NCBI RefSeq assembly: GCF_009846745.1
Contig: NZ_AQPF01000014.1
Coordinates: 23,025-87,024 of the forward strand
Source: Alloalcanivorax xiamenensis
Lineage (GTDB): Bacteria; Pseudomonadota; Gammaproteobacteria; Pseudomonadales; Alcanivoracaceae
Length of the DNA stretch: 64,000 nt
Reading direction: 5' to 3'
Below the pieces are notes generated by a model. That model saw nothing but the letters and a program-made list of their open reading frames with translations, was not told the DNA's origin and made no database searches. Below, one piece after another: positions 51,593 through 59,429 of this stretch. The translations under genes and the position numbers were made by a program. Within the stretch, counting starts at the first letter, position 1; every line of letters starts with the position of its first letter.

Positions 51593-52831
51593 TTAAAACA
51601 CGTATTGCAGTTGCGGCCGCACCTCGACAAAACGCGCATCGGCCTGGTCGGAACCGATCACGCCGACACGCAGACGCAGCGACAGCCCTTCCAGGCCACC
51701 ACCGAAGGCATAGCTGATGTCCAGATCCGCCTCATCCGTGTCCACCGCGCCAAGCCGCTGATAGCGGGCATAGCTGACTTGCCCGCTCCAGCGCGGCGAA
51801 AACGACTGTTTCAGGCTGATCTTGTAAGCCTGGCCGGCAGCGCTGTTTTCCAGTGTCTGCGTCATCGAGTTGGTGAACAGTGGCCCGGTGGAATAGCTGA
51901 ACGGCATCGGCAAGGCGCCGCGGCCATAGGCATCGGCGTCTTCCCAGAAGCGGTTCCAGGCCAGCGCCAGAGTCGTGGCGTTCCGTGACAACGACAGTTG
52001 CAGCCCGCCACCACGAGCGTTGATCCGATCCGCCAGGGCGTCACCGGCGTCATCCCCGTAAAGTCCTTGCACGCCAAGGTCAAAGGCCAGGCCGCGCCAA
52101 TCCGCCAGCGGGGTATCCATCCGCACGTAATAGAGAGTGAACAGGTCCGGCAGCGCCATGGCCCAGGCCTGCCACTGGCGCTCCGCCGGTTGATAACGGG
52201 CGCCGGCGATCCAGGCGCCTTTGTCACTGTCATCGACAACACCATAACGATCCAGCGCGAACTGGCCGATCCGTTCGAATGCATCGTCCGGGCGGTTCTT
52301 GATCCGGCGCAAATAATGCCCGGACAGCTCCAGTCCGTCGATCGCGGTGTTGGCCACCGACAGCGCTTCATAGGTAATTGGAATCAGAAACGCATCGGAG
52401 GGATTGGAGAAAGGCGTATCCACTTTCAGTCGCCCGGCCCGCAGCCGATTGCCGGCGCCCTCATACTGCATCCAGGCTTCGCCCAGCACGTCCACGTCAT
52501 CGGGCAGATTGGCGTTACGCCGGGAGCGCTCTTCGTACTGCAGCCCCAATCCGTTGGAGGTGTAAAATGTGGCGCCGGCGGACACACCGGACCAGGGCGC
52601 GGTTTCCGCGTGCAGGCTGCCGCCGAGCGCGAAGGTATGGTTGGCGTCACTGCCGTGTGCGTCCCTGATGTTGTGATAGGCGCGCAGATTGCCGCTGACT
52701 TCCCCCTCGGAAAACGCCTCCTGAAGCGACTCGGCCTGAGCCAGGGCGAGACCCGGCAGAGCGGCGATCAGCATGGCGGCCGCCAATGGGCCACATCGAT
52801 TCACAGGATCCGTTCCAGTAAGCCTGCTCAT
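51593..52831 (-). CDS. OprD-family outer-membrane porin
   Basis: The 412-residue protein has a signal peptide (about residues 1-32, ending ALAQA) and a barrel domain with OprD-type stretches. These are GEVSGNLRAYHNIRD, FALGGSLHAETAPWSGVSAGATFYTSNGLGL and RLKVDTPFSNPSDAFLIP. The final FVEVRPQLQYVF ends in Phe. OprD channels take up specific small anions, amino acids or aromatic acids. ATG at 52831 follows GAGGGA. A GntR-type operator copy lies 21 bp upstream, tying the porin to the importer and flavoprotein cluster as its likely outer-membrane entry. Confidence 0.85.
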   Translation of the reverse strand: MSRLTGTDPVNRCGPLAAAMLIAALPGLALAQAESLQEAFSEGEVSGNLRAYHNIRDAHGSDANHTFALGGSLHAETAPWSGVSAGATFYTSNGLGLQYEERSRRNANLPDDVDVLGEAWMQYEGAGNRLRAGRLKVDTPFSNPSDAFLIPITYEALSVANTAIDGLELSGHYLRRIKNRPDDAFERIGQFALDRYGVVDDSDKGAWIAGARYQPAERQWQAWAMALPDLFTLYYVRMDTPLADWRGLAFDLGVQGLYGDDAGDALADRINARGGGLQLSLSRNATTLALAWNRFWEDADAYGRGALPMPFSYSTGPLFTNSMTQTLENSAAGQAYKISLKQSFSPRWSGQVSYARYQRLGAVDTDEADLDISYAFGGGLEGLSLRLRVGVIGSDQADARFVEVRPQLQYVF

Positions 52832-52851
52832 GTTCCCTCCTCGTCAAGATG

Positions 52852-52866
52852 ACTTGTACTAACCGG
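52852..52866 (-). promoter_or_regulatory. GntR-type operator, copy 4 (OprD-type porin)
   Basis: On the minus strand the sequence is CCGGTTAGTACAAGT, matching copy 1 at 13 of 15 positions. It ends 21 bp before the porin start. Confidence 0.55.
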
Positions 52867-53078
52867 TCAATACCTTGAAGAAGAAAGACGCAGGCGCCGT
52901 ACCAGTTTCCATGTCGATCGGGGCAGAAGCGTTTTTTACCGGGAGATGACAACATCGACGGCGAATCGGAGCCGGACTTTCGAAGCACGGTGTTTGCCTC
53001 GTCACGGGGCACGATCGATAGGACAAGCGCTCCAAAGGCGCAATCAAACAGAGCCGTTCCAGCACAACCAGGACAAGT

Positions 53079-54560
53079 TCAGAGCCGCAGCCAGCGGCGC
53101 AACAAAGGCGGATTCAAATGCTGTTCAACACTGTCCGCCAGACGATCCAGAACCGCTTGCCGGTGTTGCTCATGATCCGCTGTGCTCTCCTGCCGTGGCC
53201 GCAATAACGCATCGCACACGCCAGCCCGATCAAACAAGCCATGCAGGTAGCCGCCCATCACCTGGCCGTCGTCACTGACCGCGCCGTCCATGCGACCACC
53301 CACATCGAACAACGGCCGTTGCAGCGCCGGCCCGCCAGTGACGCCATTGTGGATTTCATAACCGGCTACGGCTTCACCACCAGGCAGCAAACGTGCCCCC
53401 ACCTGCCGCAGTTGCTTGCCAGCCACCAGGGTGGTTTCCATATCCAGCAGCCCCAGTCCATCACTACTGCCGGGACGCCCCTCAATACCGTCCGGATCAT
53501 GTATCGCCTTGCCCAACATCTGGAAGCCGCCACAGATACCCAATATGCGCCCGCCATAACGCAGATGACGCTGCAAATAAGGCTCCCAGCCTTGCTCCCG
53601 CAACCAGTGAAGATCGGCGCGAGTATGCTTGCTGCCCGGCAGAATCACCCAGTCGGCTGGCGGCGGTGTTTGCCCCGGCCCGACCAGATGCAGGGCAATA
53701 CCGGGATGCAAGCGCAGCGGATCCAGATCATTGTGGTTACTGATGCGGGGAAAGACCGGCACCACCACGTTCAATGCTTCACCGACATGCTCACCGGCGT
53801 CGGCCACCGCGTCTTCCGCGTCCAGCAACAGGCCATGCAGATAAGGCAGCACGCCGAGTACCGGTTTGCCGGTGCGTTGCTCCAGCCAGTCCAGGCCGCT
53901 TTGCAACAGCGCCGGGTCTCCGCGAAAACGATTGATGACAAAGCCGACCACACGTTCCCGTTCGCTTTCAGAAAGCAGCTCCAGCGTGCCCACCAACTGC
54001 GCGAAAACACCACCCCGGTCAATGTCCGCCACCAGAATCACCGGGCAATCCACCGCCTCGGCAAAACCCATGTTGGCGATGTCGTTCTCACGCAGGTTGA
54101 TCTCCGCCGGACTGCCGGCGCCTTCCGCGATGATGATCGGATAGCGTGCGGACAGATCATGCCAGGCCGCCAGCACCGCTTCCCGGGCAGTGGTTTTGTA
54201 TTCGTAATAGGCGATGGCGTCCATGTTGCCGAGCACCTGTCCGCGCAGGATCACCTGGGCACCACGATCGGTCTGCGGCTTGAGCAATACCGGGTTCATA
54301 TCACTGTGCGGTTCAAGACCACAGGCCAGCGCCTGCAACGCGGTGGAGCGCCCGATCTCGCCACCGTCCCCGGTCACCGCGCTGTTCAACGCCATGTTTT
54401 GCGGCTTGAACGGGGCCACCGCCACCCCCTGCCGCGCCAGCCAGCGGCACAACGCCGCCACCACCGTGCTTTTTCCGGCATCCGAAGTCGTGCCCTGCAC
54501 CATTAATGTCACCGAGCCGCCGGTCACACGGAAAGGCGCGCTCTGATTTTCACTGTTCAC
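53079..54560 (-). CDS. cobQ: Cobyric acid synthase CobQ
   Basis: CobQ amidates adenosylcobyrinate diamide at four side chains with glutamine and ATP, late in cobalamin synthesis. The 493 residues have the P-loop-like VQGTTSDAGKST near residue 22, AEGAGSPAEINL, and the glutamine amidotransferase domain with the nucleophile in LGICGGFQMLG near residue 345 and the His in GYLHGLFD near 440. The start is GTG at 54560 with only a weak AAGGCGG upstream. It follows cobO on the minus strand with 19 bp between. The 247 bp beyond its stop, up to the porin operator, hold no recognisable gene. Confidence 0.95.
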   Translation of the reverse strand: MNSENQSAPFRVTGGSVTLMVQGTTSDAGKSTVVAALCRWLARQGVAVAPFKPQNMALNSAVTGDGGEIGRSTALQALACGLEPHSDMNPVLLKPQTDRGAQVILRGQVLGNMDAIAYYEYKTTAREAVLAAWHDLSARYPIIIAEGAGSPAEINLRENDIANMGFAEAVDCPVILVADIDRGGVFAQLVGTLELLSESERERVVGFVINRFRGDPALLQSGLDWLEQRTGKPVLGVLPYLHGLLLDAEDAVADAGEHVGEALNVVVPVFPRISNHNDLDPLRLHPGIALHLVGPGQTPPPADWVILPGSKHTRADLHWLREQGWEPYLQRHLRYGGRILGICGGFQMLGKAIHDPDGIEGRPGSSDGLGLLDMETTLVAGKQLRQVGARLLPGGEAVAGYEIHNGVTGGPALQRPLFDVGGRMDGAVSDDGQVMGGYLHGLFDRAGVCDALLRPRQESTADHEQHRQAVLDRLADSVEQHLNPPLLRRWLRL

Positions 54561-54579
54561 TGTTAACTATTCACCGCCT

Positions 54580-55191
54580 TTAAAGCTCTATGCCTTTCTG
54601 CGCCTTCACGCCAAGATCCTTGAACGCGTGCTTCACCACTTTCATTTCGGTGACGGTGTCGGCCAGCTCGATCAGCGGCTTAGGTGCGTAACGGCCGGTG
54701 ACCACCACGTGCTGCATTTCCGGGCGGTCCTGCAGGTCATCCAGTACAGTATCCAGATCCAGATACTCGTAACGCAGCGCGATGTTCAGTTCATCCAACA
54801 CCACCAGCTTGTAGTCCGGGTCACGCAGCATGCGGCGCGCCTCGGCCCAGGCGGCTTTGGCGGCGGCCACATCGCGTTCGCGATCCTGGGTGTCCCAGGT
54901 GTAGCCCTCTCCCATGACGTGGTAGTCCACCAGCGGCTGCGCACGGAAGAAGCGCTCCTCGCCGGTTTTGAACGCCCCTTTGATAAACTGCACCACACCC
55001 ACTTTCATGTCGTGGCCCAGGGCGCGCGCCGCCATACCGAAAGCGGAACTGCTTTTGCCCTTGCCGGGGCCAGTCAGCACCAGCAACACACCCTGGCTGT
55101 TTTGCGCCCGGGCGATCCGTTCCTGCATGATTTTCTGTTTTTTCGCCATGCGGTCGGCATGGCGTTGCGGGGTTTTGGCGTCTTCACGCAT
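54580..55191 (-). CDS. cobO: Corrinoid adenosyltransferase CobO
   Basis: CobO (BtuR/CobA type) transfers the adenosyl group from ATP to cob(I)yrinic acid diamide and other corrinoids. The 203 residues have the modified P-loop LTGPGKGKSSSAFGMA near residue 38, VQFIKGAFKTGEE, and VVLDELNIALRYEYLD. The ATG at 55191 has GGGAG upstream; the frame extends to a TTG at 55212. cobB ends 18 bp upstream of its start. Function is well supported. Confidence 0.95.
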   Translation of the reverse strand: MREDAKTPQRHADRMAKKQKIMQERIARAQNSQGVLLVLTGPGKGKSSSAFGMAARALGHDMKVGVVQFIKGAFKTGEERFFRAQPLVDYHVMGEGYTWDTQDRERDVAAAKAAWAEARRMLRDPDYKLVVLDELNIALRYEYLDLDTVLDDLQDRPEMQHVVVTGRYAPKPLIELADTVTEMKVVKHAFKDLGVKAQKGIEL

Positions 55192-55208
55192 GATCCGTCT
55201 CCCTGCTT

Positions 55209-56531
55209 TCAATGATCGGACATTTTGCCTGCAAACAATGCCGCCACCGCTTCCGGCGCCGACGGGAAATAGCCGTGAAAGTAACTGGCGGTCAGAGTGC
55301 CTTCACGGAACACCGGCTCCCCGCCAGTGCCGCTTTGTTTTTCACTATGCTGATCCGGCACACGTGGCGTTTCCAACCTGGAGTAGTGGAAGGTATGCCC
55401 ACGCAACTGCCCTTGTGGCAATGACAGCGCGTGCAACCCCAGCCCCTGCAAGCGCCCCATCATCAGTGCTTCGCCGGGCAGCAGGCCCAGCATGGAATGG
55501 CGCCGGCCCTTATTGTCCACCAGTGTCTCCATGCAATACATCAGCCCGCCGCACTCCGCCAGGATCGGCTTGCCTTGACGATGGTGGTCACGGATCGACG
55601 CCCGCATGGCCAGGTTCGAGGATAACGCGCCGCCATGCTGTTCCGGGTAGCCGCCGGGCAGCCAGAGCGCCTCCGCCTCCGGCATCCCCCGATCGTGCAG
55701 GGGCGAAAAGAACCGGAGCTCGGCGCCCATGGCGGTGAGCAAGTCCAGGTTGGCCTGATAGAGAAAACCGAAGGCGGCATCCCTGGCCACCGCGATGCGG
55801 CGCCCGGCCAACAGCGCCGCCGGCGGCGGCGGACAATCGGCATTCAACGTGACTTCCTCCGGCAGGCGATCCAGGCCGGCCTCCGCCAGCACCGCCGCCA
55901 CCGCATCCAGACGCCGGTCCAGATCGGTCAGTTCCTCCGCCTGCACCAAACCCAGATGCCGCTCCGGTAAAGCCAGATCGGAATGACGGGGCACCGCACC
56001 CAGCAACGACAGATCCGCCGGCAAACCTTCCGCCAGCATTTCACCATGACGGGGACTGCCGATGCGATTGGCGATCACCTGCCGCAGTCTCAACCCGGGA
56101 CGGAACCTCGCCAGCCCCTGGGCCAGTGCGGCGAATGTCTGCGCCATGCCGGCCGCATCGATGACCGGAATCACCGGCAGGTCGCACATCCGTGCCAGAT
56201 CGGCACTGGAAGGCGAGCCATCGAACAGGCCCATGGCCCCTTCCACCAGCACCAGGTCCGCCTCACGGGCGGCCTCGGCGAGACGCCAGCGGCATTCCGC
56301 CTCGCCGGTCATCCACGGCTGCAGTTGGTACACCGGCGCGCCGCTGGCGCGGGCCAGGATCATCGGGTCGAGATAATCCGGACCAAACTTGAATACCCGC
56401 ACACGACGGCCGGCGTTGCGGTGCAGGCGCGCCAGGCCGGCGGTGATCAGGGACTTGCCCTGCCCCGATCCGGGTGCACTGATCAGAGCGGCGGGCGCGC
56501 GGCCCTCCACTCGGGAAACCGCTTGTGTCAT
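55209..56531 (-). CDS. cobB: Cobyrinic acid a,c-diamide synthase CobB
   Basis: CobB amidates cobyrinic acid at positions a and c using glutamine and ATP. The 440 residues have the nucleotide motif SAPGSGQGKSLITAGL near residue 20 and the amidotransferase nucleophile in ILAECGGLMYCME near residue 325. The C-terminal half has the catalytic His in ASYFHGYF. The bacterium may follow the aerobic (hydrogenobyrinic acid) or a salvage route; no cobNST subunits are in the window. ATG at 56531 has AAGGA upstream. It is the first of cobB-cobO-cobQ. Confidence 0.93.
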   Translation of the reverse strand: MTQAVSRVEGRAPAALISAPGSGQGKSLITAGLARLHRNAGRRVRVFKFGPDYLDPMILARASGAPVYQLQPWMTGEAECRWRLAEAAREADLVLVEGAMGLFDGSPSSADLARMCDLPVIPVIDAAGMAQTFAALAQGLARFRPGLRLRQVIANRIGSPRHGEMLAEGLPADLSLLGAVPRHSDLALPERHLGLVQAEELTDLDRRLDAVAAVLAEAGLDRLPEEVTLNADCPPPPAALLAGRRIAVARDAAFGFLYQANLDLLTAMGAELRFFSPLHDRGMPEAEALWLPGGYPEQHGGALSSNLAMRASIRDHHRQGKPILAECGGLMYCMETLVDNKGRRHSMLGLLPGEALMMGRLQGLGLHALSLPQGQLRGHTFHYSRLETPRVPDQHSEKQSGTGGEPVFREGTLTASYFHGYFPSAPEAVAALFAGKMSDH

Positions 56532-56630
56532 GGATGGCGGTCCTTATGTCATGGCTGCCCCGCGATTATGGGTCTGGCCACTTACACGCAACACGCTGGC
56601 ACCTTCTTTAAGGATCACCTCGAAGCCACC

Positions 56631-56710
56631 GTGGGAAGCTGGCTGGCAAGCGAATGGCCAACGACCCGGGGGCATTCGCGGCCAAGGCCGCTTCCCACAG
56701 CGGCTTCGTA
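56631..56710. repeat. REP-like palindromic element
   Basis: GTGGGAAGCTGGCTGGCAAG at 56631 faces GCTTCCCACAGCGGCTTCGT at 56690, giving opposed copies 40 bp apart between btuD and cobB. The right copy is identical to those at 39865 and 63894. Confidence 0.75.
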
Positions 56711-56774
56711 GTCCGGTCTCGGCGTATTGCGTGTATGTGAATCGTGGAACAGCGGTGGTCCTTATGTCAGAGAA

Positions 56775-57539
56775 TCACCCCGGCAAAAATACCCGGGTGC
56801 CATTTACTTCGGTGATGATCAGCGACTGCCGGTACAACCGCTCGAGCGCCTCCGGTATCAGCATGGCGTCGGCGGGCCCATGGCACAGCTCACCGTCGGG
56901 ATAGAGCAGCAGGGCCCGGTCGCACCAGCGCGCGGCCAGGTTCAGATCGTGCAGGCACAGACACAGGCCCGCGCCCTGTTGCGATTGCTGTGCCAGCAAC
57001 CGCATCACCGCCACCTGATGGTGCAAGTCGAGATGGTTGGTGGGCTCGTCCGCCAACCACAATGCCGGCTGTTGAGCCAGGGCCGTGGCCAGCGCCAGAC
57101 GCTGCCGTTCACCGCCGGACAGGGTGCTTACCAGGCGCTGTTCCAGATGACTCAAATCCAATAGGCGCAAAGCGTTCCGGGCCTGTTCCAGATCCGCCGC
57201 GGTTTCCATGCGCCACGGCGGCAGGAACGGATGCCGGCCGATCAGCGCGGTCTCCAGCACGGTGGCGGGGAAGCCGTCCTGCCGTTCCTGAAACACCACC
57301 GCCAGCCGTTGGGCGACCTGACGGCGGCGCCATTGAGACAGCGGCTTGCCATCCAGCAGCACCTGCCCGGAACGTGGCGCGCGCAATCCCGCCAGAGTGT
57401 GCAGCAAGGTGGTCTTGCCGGCGCCGTTGGGTCCGAGAATGCCCCAGCGTTGTCCCGGTTCAATGCGCAGACTCAGCGCGCGCCCGGAGACTCGCCCGGG
57501 CACATCGATGATCAGCTCGCGGGTTTCCAGCACGCTCAT
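56775..57539 (-). CDS. btuD: Vitamin B12 ABC importer ATPase BtuD
   Basis: BtuD hydrolyses ATP to drive cobalamin import through BtuC. The 254-residue protein has Walker A GILGPNGAGKTTLL, signature LSGGERQRLALATAL and Walker B LWLADEPTNHLD. Two tandem ATGs (57542, 57539) overlap the btuC stop; the second sits at the better distance from GGAG. The frame is open much further upstream (to 58484), but that part overlaps btuC and is non-coding in this phase. The gene is last in btuB-btuF-btuC-btuD. Confidence 0.92.
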   Translation of the reverse strand: MSVLETRELIIDVPGRVSGRALSLRIEPGQRWGILGPNGAGKTTLLHTLAGLRAPRSGQVLLDGKPLSQWRRRQVAQRLAVVFQERQDGFPATVLETALIGRHPFLPPWRMETAADLEQARNALRLLDLSHLEQRLVSTLSGGERQRLALATALAQQPALWLADEPTNHLDLHHQVAVMRLLAQQSQQGAGLCLCLHDLNLAARWCDRALLLYPDGELCHGPADAMLIPEALERLYRQSLIITEVNGTRVFLPG

Positions 57540-58531
57540 CATCGGCTCCGGTACAGCAGGAACAGAAATACCGGCACACCCAGCAAGGCGGTGATCACGC
57601 CCACCGGCAGTTGCTGCGGTGCCAACAGGATACGGGCCAGGGTATCCGCCAGCGTCAACAGGGTCCCGCCGGCCAGGGCGCTGGCCGGCAGGATCAAGCG
57701 CTGATCGTTGCCCAGCACCAGACGCAACAAATGGGGCACGATCAGGCCAACGAAACCGACGCTGCCGGCGGTGGTCACCGCCACCGCCGTGACCAGGCTG
57801 GCCAGCACATACACCGAGGTTTCCAGTGGCCGCACCGCCACGCCCAGCGCCGCCGCTTGCAGCGGCCCGCGCGCCAGCACATTGAGTGAACGTCCCATCG
57901 GCAGCATGGCCGCCACCGCGATCACCAGTACCAGCCAGGCCCAGCCCGGATGCCTGGCATGGGCGAGGTCGCCCATCAGCCAGTACAACATGCCAGGCAG
58001 ACGTTCCGTCGGACTCATGGTGAGCAGAAAGGTGATCACCGCGCCCCAGCCCGCCGCCACCACCACGCCGGTGAGCAGCAGACGGGTCGGGGTCCAACTG
58101 CCGGAGCCCCGCGCCAAACCGAACACCAGCAGCGTGGACAACAAAGCGCCGGCGAACGCGGAGCCGGACACCAACATCGCTCCAGCACCCAGCAGCATGG
58201 CGCCAAGCGCGCCGACGGCGGCACCGCCGGACAATCCGAGCACATAAGGATCGGCCAGTGGATTGCGCAACAGCACCTGCATCAGAGCGCCGGCCAGGGC
58301 CAGCAGCCCCCCGGTGGCGAACGCGGCCAGCGCACGAGGAGCACGCAGTGACCAAATCAGATCCCGCTGCAGCTCGTTGCCACCGCCGGTGAACACCGCC
58401 CACAGATCGGCGGCGCCCAACGGCACGCTGCCCACCGCCACCGCCAGTGCCATCGCCAGCCCCCCCGCCAGCGCCAGAACCCACAGAGCGGTCCAGGGGT
58501 AGGCGCGCGCCGGCGCGTCAACGCCGGGCAC
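57539..58531 (-). CDS. btuC: Vitamin B12 ABC importer permease BtuC
   Basis: The permease of the cobalamin importer, 330 residues with about 10 membrane segments of the FecCD/BtuC family. Characteristic are LRAPRALAAFATGGLLALAGALMQVLLRNPLADPYVLGLSGGAA and the cytoplasmic loop GSVGFVGLIVPHLLRLVLGNDQR. GTG start at 58531 with GGAG upstream. It overlaps btuF by 14 bp and btuD by a few bases, so the three are coupled. Confidence 0.92.
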   Translation of the reverse strand: MPGVDAPARAYPWTALWVLALAGGLAMALAVAVGSVPLGAADLWAVFTGGGNELQRDLIWSLRAPRALAAFATGGLLALAGALMQVLLRNPLADPYVLGLSGGAAVGALGAMLLGAGAMLVSGSAFAGALLSTLLVFGLARGSGSWTPTRLLLTGVVVAAGWGAVITFLLTMSPTERLPGMLYWLMGDLAHARHPGWAWLVLVIAVAAMLPMGRSLNVLARGPLQAAALGVAVRPLETSVYVLASLVTAVAVTTAGSVGFVGLIVPHLLRLVLGNDQRLILPASALAGGTLLTLADTLARILLAPQQLPVGVITALLGVPVFLFLLYRSR

Positions 58532-59411
58532 GGGCCTGCTCCAGGTGTTTGCACAGACGGCGGGTGCCTTCCAGCATGCGCGGCGTGGGCCTCTGCAAGG
58601 TGGAAGGCGGAACGAAGAACAGATTGTCGCGACGCACCGCGGTGAGCGAGCCGAACTCGCGCCAGGGGTCCAGCCAGGCCGGATTGTCCTCGCCCATGCC
58701 GCCGGCGATGATCACCTCCGGGTCCGCGCCCAGCACCGCTTCGCGGCCGATTCGCGGCGTCAACGCCGGCAACTCGCCAAACACATTGACGCCGCCACAC
58801 AACCGAATCGCTTCGCTGATCAGGTGCCGGTCGTTCACCGTCATCAACGGCTCTTCCCATACCTGATAGAACACGGTGATCGGTTTGGCGTCGCCGTGGC
58901 GCTGGCGCAGAGCATCGATGCCGGCGCGGAACTGCTCCGCCACCGGCTTGCCCAGCTGCTCGGTACCGGCCAGTCTGGCGAACCGTTCCAAAGTCGTGCC
59001 GATCATTTCGAAGCGGACCGGTTCGCTGTAATAAACGGTGAGACCAAGCCGTTCCAGCTGTTCGGTCTGACCGGCCGGATTGCCGCTGCGCCAGGCGATC
59101 ACCAGATCCGGCTTGAGCGCCAGGATCGCTTCCAGGTCCAATCGTTTGTAACTGCCGACCCGGGGCACTTTGCGCGCCGCTGGCGGTTCGTCGCTGAAAC
59201 CCACCGCACCCACCACCTGCTCGCCAGCGCCGGCGGAAAACAACAGCTCCACCGCCCCCGGCGACAACCCCACGATACGTTGCGCGGGATGCTCCAGGCA
59301 GACTTCACGGCCGACATCGTCCTCGACGCAACGGGGTGCCGCCATGGCGGCCAGGGGCAACAGCGCGATCAGTATCGTGAATACAGTCCATTGCCCCATT
59401 CTGGCCACCAT
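58518..59411 (-). CDS. btuF: Periplasmic cobalamin-binding protein BtuF
   Basis: BtuF delivers vitamin B12 from BtuB to BtuCD in the periplasm. The 297 residues have a signal peptide (MVARMGQWTVFTILIALLPLAAMA) and the class III binding fold: QRIVGLSPGAVELLFSAGAGEQVVGAV, then YKRLDLEAILALKPDLVIAW and the WEEPLMTVNDRHLISEAIRLCGG stretch. ATG at 59411 has GGGAG upstream. It follows btuB by 18 bp on the minus strand. Confidence 0.92.
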   Translation of the reverse strand: MVARMGQWTVFTILIALLPLAAMAAPRCVEDDVGREVCLEHPAQRIVGLSPGAVELLFSAGAGEQVVGAVGFSDEPPAARKVPRVGSYKRLDLEAILALKPDLVIAWRSGNPAGQTEQLERLGLTVYYSEPVRFEMIGTTLERFARLAGTEQLGKPVAEQFRAGIDALRQRHGDAKPITVFYQVWEEPLMTVNDRHLISEAIRLCGGVNVFGELPALTPRIGREAVLGADPEVIIAGGMGEDNPAWLDPWREFGSLTAVRRDNLFFVPPSTLQRPTPRMLEGTRRLCKHLEQARARR

Positions 59412-59429
59412 AACGTTCTCCCGTTGCGA

